NCBI RefSeq assembly: GCF_030811685.1
Contig: NZ_JAUSRF010000022.1
Location: 1 to 64,000 of the forward strand
Direction of reading: 5' to 3'
DNA from: Neorhizobium huautlense
GTDB lineage: Bacteria > Pseudomonadota > Alphaproteobacteria > Rhizobiales > Rhizobiaceae
DNA: 64,000 nucleotides
Part shown: in pieces, positions 58,103 to 64,000 of the stretch
Layout of the letters: each line of letters opens with the position of its first letter
Numbering within the stretch: position 1 is the first letter of the stretch
The notes under the pieces: generated by a model
Databases searched by the model: none
The model's input: only the letters and a program-made list of their open reading frames with translations
Told to the model about the DNA's origin: nothing
Program-made: the position numbers and the translations under genes

Positions 58103-58237
58103 AACCGATCCGTATTGCTGAACCTAAACTACGTGCCTTAACGTATGCAGAGTAGGGTCAGTCGCAAAGCTTCATAGCCGATTGCAAGACTTTGCGGATA
58201 CCGCACGCGGCCAAAATGCTGGCTTGCCAGTGGGCGA

Positions 58238-58504
58238 TCAAATACCCCCCAGGCTCGCGCCGCCGTCTGAAGCAAGCTTGCCATGCCGCTGCAGGAACCG
58301 CTGGAAATTCTCGCGCGCAGCGGAGATGGGCCAACGAACGCCAGCTGCTTCGCGACAGTATCGCGTAAGCGTTTCATAGGCCAAGTCGCGCTTTTCCTGC
58401 GGCCACTCGTCGAGGAAATCAAAGACATCATCAAGGCCGGTGATCTCCTGAACGAAGTACCGGCGCTGAGCATAAAGTGGTTTGTCGAACACAGCGAGCG
58501 CGAT
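58238..58504 (-). CDS. DUF982 domain protein, start codon uncertain
   Basis: About 88 residues. DUF982 pattern: VFDKPLYAQRRYFVQEITGL, LDEWPQEKRDLAYETLTRYCREA, GVRWPISAARENFQRFLQRHG. A strong AAGGAGGATCACC site leads to an ATC codon (58504-58502), exactly where an ATG would be expected; the next normal start in frame is a GTG at 58492, too far from the site for best use. Either ATC is used at low efficiency or the start was lost. Compared with the other DUF982 (13949), this copy is longer. Confidence 0.65.
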   Translation of the reverse strand: MALAVFDKPLYAQRRYFVQEITGLDDVFDFLDEWPQEKRDLAYETLTRYCREAAGVRWPISAARENFQRFLQRHGKLASDGGASLGGI

Positions 58505-58547
58505 GGTGATCCTCCTTTTTCCTCGGCTCGAATGGTCGAACAGTGGA

Positions 58548-58569
58548 GGCCGGCCCTTCCGGACCGGCC
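58548..58569 (-). terminator. possible terminator of the hsp20 unit
   Basis: GGCCGG/CCGGCC stem with a 10-base loop, downstream of the 58576 stop. No T-run on the minus strand. Confidence 0.35.
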
Positions 58570-58575
58570 CTTCTT

Positions 58576-58704
58576 TCAACGTATAGGCTTTGCCTGAGGC
58601 GAGGTGCTCTCGAATTTGCGCAGCAACTCCTTGAACGCCTCACGAACACTGGCTTTTCGCTTCAGGCGTCTGCGTCTCCTTACCTCAACGGTGAACGGTT
58701 TCAC
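58576..58704 (-). CDS. small basic protein after hsp20, uncertain
   Basis: 42 residues from a GTG at 58704 (VKPFTVEVRRRRRLKRKASVR and a short helical end). Highly basic. It starts about 25 bases beyond the hsp20 stop. No family recognised; the reading frame overlaps hsp20 further upstream, so only the part after 58730 is reasonable. Weak evidence. Confidence 0.3.
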   Translation of the reverse strand: MKPFTVEVRRRRRLKRKASVREAFKELLRKFESTSPQAKPIR

Positions 58705-58729
58705 ACGCGACTTTATGGAAAGCGCCCGA

Positions 58730-59200
58730 TTAAGCGACCTGACGATCTGCTTCAAGCTGAAGCGGCTCGTTCTGAAACGTAGCACCACCGATGGCAATCT
58801 TGCGTGGCTTCATCGCCTCGGGGATTTCCCGCTTCAGGGTCACACGCAGCAGACCGTTGGCGAGCGACGCGTCTTCGACCCGGACATGATCGGCCAGTTC
58901 GAACTTGCGCTCGAAGCCACGACCGGCAATGCCGCGATGCAAGTATTCGCCGTCCTTCGTTTCGGCCTTCTGGCCTTTGACTATCAGGACGTTGCGTTCC
59001 TGGGTGATATCGAGATCTTCCTCACCGAAGCCGGCGACTGCCATTTCGATGCGATAGTCGTTCTCGCCGGTCTTGACGATGTCATAGAGTGGCCAGCTAT
59101 CGACGGCATGGAGACGCTGAGCATTGTTGAGGAGATTGAAGACGCGGTCGAAGCCAACGCTCGACCGATACAAGGGTGCAAAATCGAGATCAGTTCTCAT
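58730..59200 (-). CDS. Hsp20 family small heat-shock protein (IbpA-type)
   Basis: 156 residues from the ATG at 59200; another ATG at 59206 is too close to the ribosome-binding site. N terminus MRTDLDFAPLYRSSVGFDRVF is the typical rhizobial IbpA start. The alpha-crystallin domain spans about 35-125: YDIVKTGENDYRIEMAVAGF, then DLDITQERNVLIVKGQK and GIAGRGFERKFELADHVRV; LANGLLRVTLKREIPE carries the conserved GxLxxxL-type motif. A holdase chaperone against aggregation. Heat control is probable from the ROSE-like leader. Confidence 0.93.
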   Translation of the reverse strand: MRTDLDFAPLYRSSVGFDRVFNLLNNAQRLHAVDSWPLYDIVKTGENDYRIEMAVAGFGEEDLDITQERNVLIVKGQKAETKDGEYLHRGIAGRGFERKFELADHVRVEDASLANGLLRVTLKREIPEAMKPRKIAIGGATFQNEPLQLEADRQVA

Positions 59201-59250
59201 AACCATATCCTCCGTAAAGCAACATGGAAAAGGGGAGCGGAAGCTCCGCG
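59201..59250 (-). promoter_or_regulatory. ROSE-like RNA thermometer in the hsp20 leader
   Basis: On the minus strand the leader contains CCATGTTGCT-loop-GGAGGATATGG (59226-59202). The TTGCT pairs with the ribosome-binding site GGAGGA if one G bulges, the hallmark of ROSE thermometers. Just upstream is GCGGA-GCT-TCCGC, a second small hairpin. The rest of 59251-59475 holds nothing I can support. Confidence 0.6.
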
Positions 59251-59475
59251 TCCCCAGCTCTTCGGCCCCCTTTCTGGGCTGCCGACGGCGAACGATTTAA
59301 TTTCGCGTTTTCATCGTTCAAGACCTGCAATGCATTTTTTTGCAACCTTACACGCCTACCAGCTCCGCGGCTAAGCCCGCGTAACACGTTGCGCGCCAGC
59401 GCGTTGTCGCCACATATTTGTTCACTTTTTGTTCTAATCGAAAACCTTCGTGCAATATTGGAAACCGAAAGCAGC

Positions 59476-60138
59476 ATGATCAACAATGCCACCCTTCAAT
59501 ATCTTTCGGACGCATCCGACAACTAGAGCGATGAATGGCTTAAGGACAACCATTACCGCCTGAAGCAAGCTCAGGAGGATTTGCTGCAGTTGACCAGATC
59601 GCTAATTTCAGAAGGGGGTGTAATCGATCCGAGGATTATCCAGAACAATCCGGATCCGAGGAGATGCCTGGCTAAGGCGCGGATGTCAAAGGGAAACGCG
59701 CTGATCGCGATGCGCGTTTCCGCATCTAAAAATGCCGGCGCGACATACTTTCTGAATGTATCGTCCGGCACCTTATTTTGTGGGGGCGGCGCACTTAAGC
59801 TTGCACCGAGGCTAGCGAGGATCCTGCGACAGACGATCGCGAGCCACACCGGCAAATGGCGGACTATCGTGGAGGGACCAGTCTTTGCAAGGTATTTTCC
59901 CCACGGCTTAAGTGACGGGTATTCGACCTCGACGGGGTATGCCTACAATCACGACGCTTTGAATTTTTTCAGTCTCAGGCACTTTGGTGCCTGTCGAAGC
60001 ATTTCCTCTGAGTTGCTGACATCTCCACGGCTCATAGATGAATCAATTAGATCCTTTGCCGCAGCTCGCCCCTTGGTGGATTACATTAATCGCTCCACAT
60101 CTCGGCTACCAGAGCCATCAGTCAAAGCCTACTCCTAG
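59476..60138 (+). pseudogene. possible broken gene, unknown
   Basis: A frame from ATG 59476 (MINNATLQYLSDASDN) meets a TAG at 59524, continues in phase with SDEWLKDNHYRLKQAQEDLL, and runs to 60138. Codon use has AGG, TTA and ATA more than the neighbours, suggesting foreign origin. No family recognised. A GGAGGAT before 59581 could start a shorter protein (about 185 residues) from a TTG. A strong terminator follows. Either a pseudogene or a short gene with an odd start. Confidence 0.35.
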
Positions 60139-60154
60139 CGTGGAGAACGAAATC

Positions 60155-60178
60155 AAAGGGCGGCCGAAGCCGCCCTTT
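60155..60178. terminator. hairpin terminator between convergent genes
   Basis: Perfect 10-bp stem AAAGGGCGGC/GCCGCCCTTT with loop CGAA, between the 60138 and 60184 ends. Confidence 0.75.
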
Positions 60179-60183
60179 GTTAC

Positions 60184-60393
60184 CTAGATCCGGGCTTGGT
60201 GACTGTGCTCAGGCCGGAAATGACCGCACCAGTCACTCTGTGCGACAACCGGCCACAGGCCTCGCTCGTTAGCATCAGGCTGCGTTACCGGCGGACTGTA
60301 CCGACAGAGACCGCCGTCGTCCGTGTGCTGCTTCTCGGTTCCATGATCTTCAAAAAAGGCGCATTCGACACAAGCTGCTTTTTCGTCAGTCAT
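60184..60393 (-). CDS. small four-cysteine protein
   Basis: 69 residues, ribosome-binding site AAAGGAC. CVECAFFEDH, GLCRYSPPVTQ, WPVVAQSDWCGHF: four Cys in a C-x2-C ... C ... C arrangement with the conserved WPxVxxxDWCGxF end. A widespread small family, possibly binding a metal or Fe-S cluster; function unknown. Good pattern recognition supports the gene despite its size. Confidence 0.7.
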   Translation of the reverse strand: MTDEKAACVECAFFEDHGTEKQHTDDGGLCRYSPPVTQPDANERGLWPVVAQSDWCGHFRPEHSHQARI

Positions 60394-60497
60394 CTCTTTG
60401 TCCTTTCTGTATTTCTATGACAGATCTACAACGCCCAATGGCCGGAAAAGATCTCCAATCTGGTAAATTTGGTCCGGTAACGTACCGGGTCGAAACG

Positions 60498-60522
60498 GGA
60501 ACGAGGCTTCGCCAAAAGCGTT
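60498..60522 (+). promoter_or_regulatory. EcfG-type promoter (GGAAC-N17-GTT)
   Basis: GGAAC at 60498-60502 and CGTT ending at 60522, 39 bases before the FAD protein start at 60562. Confidence 0.65.
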
Positions 60523-60561
60523 TTGTCGCTGCGCCACACGATGTGGCGCTTGGAGTCATCT

Positions 60562-62262
60562 ATGCACAAAAGCGTTGCAATTGTGGGCTCCGGCCCGACC
60601 GCCATATATGCCCTGCAAGAATTAATCTCATGTCCCCTGCCGCTCTCGATTTCAATTTATGAAGCGTCTGCTGTTGCCGGAAAAGGGACACCCTACCAAT
60701 ACGGTTTCAATGATCCGGTCATGCTGTCGAATATTCCGAGCGTGGAAATTCCGACACTTCCCGAGACGCTGGTGGATTGGCTTCGAGGAACGACTGACGA
60801 GTATCTGAGTGAGTTCGACCTCGTGCGTGGCGAGATCAACGATCGATCGTTTTACCCAAGGGTCGTGTTGGGAGATTTTTTCCGGACTCAGTTTAAGAGC
60901 ATCGTCGCGGAAGGCGAGCAGCGTCGGCACGACATCACCGTTGTCGAAAGCTGTCGCGTCACGGACGTGGCTATGGTGAACAGCCAGTTTGAGCTAGTCC
61001 GGTCGATCAATGGACGTGAGGAGAGAGAGGTTTTTGACTTCGTAGTGGCGGCGACAGGCCATAATTTTCCTACCGATCCCGAAACCTCACCGGGGTATTT
61101 CAGTGCACCTTGGCCCGCTGAGAAACTTAAATCTGTACCATGCGGACCAGTGGGGATTCTTGGCACGTCACTGAGCGCTATTGATGCGGTTGTCACGGTG
61201 GCCACCGATTTTGGCGCGTTTCGGCGCGGTACCGACGGAAAACTGATCTATTCGCCGCATGATGGTTGCGAGAATTTCTCGGCGGTGATGATGTCGAGAA
61301 AGGGTCTGCTCCCTGAAGCCGATTTTTATTTTCCTATTCCCTATGAAGCGCCCCGCATCTGCACGCGCGAGGCGGTCGATGAACGCTGTGCACTGGGCGC
61401 AAGTGGACTGCTGGATGATATCTTCGATCTGTTCAGAGCAGAGATCCTTGACGCTGATCCGCAGTACGCGGCACTGATCGGTCTAGATGGGCTGACGGTC
61501 GACACTTTCGCTGCAGCTTACTACGGACAAAGGGACCAGGTGGACCCGTTCATTTGGGCTGAGCGCAACCTCATTGAGGCGAAAAACAACTACAGACGGC
61601 AATACACCGTGCCTTGGCGCTACGCGATCCTGATCACCCACGAAATCATCGAAACGGCAGTGTCCTACCTGAACGCTGACGACCTGCATCGTTTCAACCG
61701 ATCGTTCAAGGGAATTTTTGCCGACGAGTATGCAACCGTTCCGCATTTGTCGATCGAGCGCCTATTGGCCCTTCACGCGGCCGGCAAACTGTCCATCCTT
61801 GCACTCGGCGATGAAAGCCAGATCTCGACGGACAGTATCGATCGCGGAGCGTCGGTTCATCTGCCGGCTGGCTCGCGCTATTTTCAAACCTTTATTGATG
61901 CGACAGGGCAGCAAAGCCTGTCTGCTGACGAGAGCTTATTCCCGACGCTTGTAGATCAGGGCCTGATAAGAGAAGCGAAGACGCTTACTGCTCGCGGCAA
62001 CCACGTAAGGACGGGCGGTATCGATGTTGATGCGCGCTGTCGGCCAGCCGTGAGGGGGATAGCTGCTGCCCGCCGACTATTTATCCCGGCCGTATCGTAT
62101 CTTCTGCACAAGCGACCCTTCATACAGGGCATTACCAGCGCCGCTGAGCTTGGCAAAATCGTTGGCGAAGCGATCAAGGACGACGTGACGCGGTTGCGTC
62201 GTACCAGGAGGCGGCCGAAGGGGGTGCCCACATCCGCAAAGGTTTTGTCACTTACCGATTAG
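60562..62262 (+). CDS. FAD/NAD(P)-binding protein (HpyO type)
   Basis: 566 residues from the ATG at 60562 (GGAGTCATCT before it). N-terminal dinucleotide fold SVAIVGSGPTAIYALQEL, YEASAVAGKGTPYQYG, then VVAATGHNFP, GILGTSLSAIDAVVTVA (second NAD site) and a C-terminal half with TFIDATGQQSL and IQGITSAAELG. It is of the FAD-NAD(P)-binding family that includes HpyO and SidA-related proteins. Substrate unknown. Promoter of the stress type. The end is basic (RRTRRRPKG). Confidence 0.82.
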   Translation: MHKSVAIVGSGPTAIYALQELISCPLPLSISIYEASAVAGKGTPYQYGFNDPVMLSNIPSVEIPTLPETLVDWLRGTTDEYLSEFDLVRGEINDRSFYPRVVLGDFFRTQFKSIVAEGEQRRHDITVVESCRVTDVAMVNSQFELVRSINGREEREVFDFVVAATGHNFPTDPETSPGYFSAPWPAEKLKSVPCGPVGILGTSLSAIDAVVTVATDFGAFRRGTDGKLIYSPHDGCENFSAVMMSRKGLLPEADFYFPIPYEAPRICTREAVDERCALGASGLLDDIFDLFRAEILDADPQYAALIGLDGLTVDTFAAAYYGQRDQVDPFIWAERNLIEAKNNYRRQYTVPWRYAILITHEIIETAVSYLNADDLHRFNRSFKGIFADEYATVPHLSIERLLALHAAGKLSILALGDESQISTDSIDRGASVHLPAGSRYFQTFIDATGQQSLSADESLFPTLVDQGLIREAKTLTARGNHVRTGGIDVDARCRPAVRGIAAARRLFIPAVSYLLHKRPFIQGITSAAELGKIVGEAIKDDVTRLRRTRRRPKGVPTSAKVLSLTD

Positions 62263-62382
62263 GTTAGACCAGGACCGGCCAAGTTGCGGGCCCAAACCTG
62301 ATCGATCAGCATTTTTGCCGAAAAACCCAGCCGGAAATCGACCGGCAGAGGTCCTGATGGGATAGTGCACGAGCACGGCTGA

Positions 62383-63147
62383 TCACGCCGCGCGTTCACG
62401 GCCTGCTACCACCTCGGGAATGATAAACTGCTCAAAGGCTGGTCTCGCCAAATGGTAGCCCTGCATCAGCTCGACACCCAAATCTTGGAGCACGATCAAT
62501 TCTGCGGCTGTCTCGACGCCTTCGCAGACCGGCAGGATACCGAGGTCGGCAAGCATTGCCAGAGTGTGAGCAACGACCGTACGCTTGACCTTGCTGACAT
62601 CAATTCCGCGGATAAGATCCATATCGAGCTTGACGATGTCGGGCTGAAATTTCGTTAGCAGACCTAGACCGGCATGGCCGGCCCCAAAATCGTCTATCGC
62701 CGTTTTGAACCCGATGTCTCGATAGGTTTGCAAAATGCCAAGAACATGGTCGGTGTCGAGCGCTTCGGTCTCGGTGAATTCGAATATTATTCGGTCAAGC
62801 GGAAATTTCACGCGCTCAGCGGTCGCCAAGGTCAATCGGATACAGGCTCGCGGCTCGTAGACAGCGTTCGGCATGAAATTGATGGAAAGCTTGATGTCGT
62901 CTTCGGGTGAATAAAGACCCGCTGCCAACTCGATGGCCTTCACTCGACATTGCTGGTCGAATGCATACCGATTGCCTGCATCGACATTGCCGAGCACACT
63001 CCCAGCTCCTTCGCCATTGATGCCGCGGACAAGGGCTTCAAACGCGTATATCTCTCGCCGAGATACATCGACGATCGGCTGGAACGCCATCGAGAAGGGA
63101 AGAGCGAAATCGTCTCCGCGCCTGCATCCTTCGCACCCATTAGCCAT
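62383..63147 (-). CDS. EAL domain c-di-GMP phosphodiesterase
   Basis: 254 residues from the ATG at 63147 (GGAGTGTGAT before it). The EAL domain is complete: AFEALVRG, LSINFMPNAV, FEFTETEALD, DDFGAGHAGLGLL (metal Asp pair), KLDMDLIRG, CEGVET (with catalytic Glu), LMQGYHLARP. An N-terminal CxxC (NGCEGC) is a minor feature. It would hydrolyse cyclic di-GMP and so favour motility over biofilm. Single-domain, cytoplasmic. No sensory domain visible. Confidence 0.93.
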   Translation of the reverse strand: MANGCEGCRRGDDFALPFSMAFQPIVDVSRREIYAFEALVRGINGEGAGSVLGNVDAGNRYAFDQQCRVKAIELAAGLYSPEDDIKLSINFMPNAVYEPRACIRLTLATAERVKFPLDRIIFEFTETEALDTDHVLGILQTYRDIGFKTAIDDFGAGHAGLGLLTKFQPDIVKLDMDLIRGIDVSKVKRTVVAHTLAMLADLGILPVCEGVETAAELIVLQDLGVELMQGYHLARPAFEQFIIPEVVAGRERAA

Positions 63148-63356
63148 ATCACACTCCACGTTACGGGGGGCGACTATCGATCGGAGCAACTAACGGAGTG
63201 TGAAGCGACCGACAACGATGTCCGATTGCAAGGAAAGCGTCTGGAACCGTACAAAGCCCTGTGGCCCCACCGGCGGGCGCCGGCATAATCTTTATGACCG
63301 CAAACCTAAAGCAAGTTCTGGTGAAATTTCCTCATTGCTGGTTCCAAGATCTTTCA

Positions 63357-63381
63357 GGAACTAATGGCAATGGCTGTCGTT
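63357..63381 (+). promoter_or_regulatory. EcfG-type promoter (GGAAC-N17-GTT)
   Basis: GGAAC at 63357-63361 and CGTT ending at 63381, 40 bases before the DUF892 gene. Confidence 0.65.
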
Positions 63382-63421
63382 CTGTCCCGCCACGACAAGG
63401 CAGCTATTAGGGAGAGAACGA

Positions 63422-64000
63422 ATGGCCACCACCGATAAGTCCGCCAAAGAAGAAAAAGCTTCGAAGAACGCCGCGAAGAAAGCTTCGCGCGCCTCTGGCA
63501 CCAAAAGTACCGCAGCTAACACCGAGACGCGCAAGAGGCGTGCACAGGCAGTGGCAACCAAGTCTGCGACGCGCAAAGCCGACCGTGCCTCGGCAAAGGA
63601 TGAGAAGAGCCTCTCCGATCTATTCGAGCATGCTCTCGGCGATATCTATTATGCCGAAAAGAAGATCTACAAATCGCTGCCGAAAATGATCAAGGCTGCA
63701 GATCATCCTGAACTCGTTGAAGCGCTGACCTCGCATCGCGAGGAAACCGCCGGCCAGATCGAGAAGCTCGAGGCAATTTTTGAGCTTCTCGGTAAACGCG
63801 CGAAGGCCGAAAAGTGTGACGCGATCGACGGCATCCTGGAGGAAAGCGAAAGCCTGCTCGAGGACTTTGGATCCAGCGTCGCAGCGGACGCAGCGATCAT
63901 CTTCAGCTGCCAGGCGATCGAGCATTATGAAATTACTCGTTACGGCTCTATGCGCGCCTTTGCAGATGCGCTCGGTTTAGATGAAGCCAAGCAGCACATC
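63422..64000 (+). CDS. DUF892 (YciF-type ferritin-like) protein, cut by the window end
   Basis: 193 residues are visible; the frame continues past 64000. The first 60 residues are Lys/Ala/Ser-rich and basic (KKASRASGTKSTAANTETRK), unlike YciF, and may bind DNA. From residue about 62: SLSDLFEHALGDIYYAEKKI, KAADHPELVEALTSHREET, AGQIEKLEAIFELLGK, CQAIEHYEITRYGSM, the ferritin-like four-helix DUF892 signature with metal-ligand Glu/His. YciE/YciF proteins are induced by osmotic and general stress. Its promoter at 63357 agrees. C terminus not seen. Confidence 0.87.
   Translation, partial: MATTDKSAKEEKASKNAAKKASRASGTKSTAANTETRKRRAQAVATKSATRKADRASAKDEKSLSDLFEHALGDIYYAEKKIYKSLPKMIKAADHPELVEALTSHREETAGQIEKLEAIFELLGKRAKAEKCDAIDGILEESESLLEDFGSSVAADAAIIFSCQAIEHYEITRYGSMRAFADALGLDEAKQHI

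Noticed and set aside
1..64000. CRISPR arrays, rRNA genes, replication origin or repABC genes
   Set aside because: No regularly spaced repeats of CRISPR type, no rRNA-like stretch and no Rep or partition gene were seen.

Overview
The window looks like an accessory or secondary-replicon segment of an alphaproteobacterium of the order Hyphomicrobiales (Rhizobiales), probably a Rhizobium/Sinorhizobium/Agrobacterium relative. The pointers are several small families typical of rhizobia (DUF982 twice, DUF6894, TIGR02587/TIGR02588, DUF2934), four ku genes with a ligD, ExoD, HWE histidine kinase chemistry, an IRO-like iron box, and many promoters of the alphaproteobacterial general stress response type (EcfG/RpoE2, GGAAC-N16-18-GTT). 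No rRNA or complete tRNA gene was recognised.

Layout. 0-0.6 kb: 3' end of a tyrosine recombinase. 0.7-2.7 kb: alpha/beta hydrolase and a GST. 2.7-5.7 kb: minus-strand operon of an SbmA/YddA-type ABC exporter, MgtC and two small membrane proteins. 5.7-15 kb: stress genes (flavin disulfide reductase, OsmC, DUF1269-like protein, TIGR02587/8, ProP) and small rhizobial proteins. 15-24 kb: ku-ku facing ligD-SDR, DedA, catalase-family protein, ExoD. 23.6-31.5 kb: a heme-copper oxidase module (CopD-like, DUF2231, CoxB, fused CoxA-CoxC, small membrane protein), a FocA-type channel and an FdhF-type molybdopterin oxidoreductase. 31.6-39.2 kb: an AraC-controlled siderophore uptake operon (TonB receptor, binding protein, permease, ATPase, siderophore-interacting reductase). 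39.2-45.7 kb: a LysR-centred cluster with cupin, cytochrome P460, hydrolase, MFS and tandem CMD protein. 45.7-47.1 kb: an Abi_2/HEPN toxin-like gene behind a structured RNA candidate. 47.3-53.6 kb: HWE kinase, PAS protein, a nonsense-broken membrane gene, very small proteins and a multi-hairpin RNA candidate with anti-Shine-Dalgarno loops. 53.7-57.2 kb: a second ku pair, one copy broken by an IS. 57.2-64 kb: SRAP remnant, DUF982, Hsp20 with a ROSE-like leader, FAD protein, EAL protein and a DUF892 protein cut by the window end.

The unifying theme is stress survival. I found GGAAC-N16-18-GTT elements at fourteen places (one usable in both directions), almost all 30-45 bases before a start codon, in front of both ku operons, SDR-ligD, catalase, OsmC, ExoD, TIGR02587, DUF2934, DUF892 and others. 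DNA end joining, redox repair and osmoprotection genes therefore appear to form one general-stress regulon. Iron uptake and the cupin/P460/CMD cluster have their own local regulators with recognisable repeat operators. Decay is also visible: ku4 (IS), a PhnA-like gene (amber), an SRAP fragment, and an isolated copy of the FdhF N terminus.

The most novel-looking items are the four-hairpin anti-Shine-Dalgarno RNA (about 52.94-53.10 kb, minus strand), the hairpin-rich RNA before the Abi gene (46.04-46.17 kb), and the bidirectional stress promoter at 6.37 kb. All functional statements come from reading the sequence and recalled family knowledge; no searches were run.
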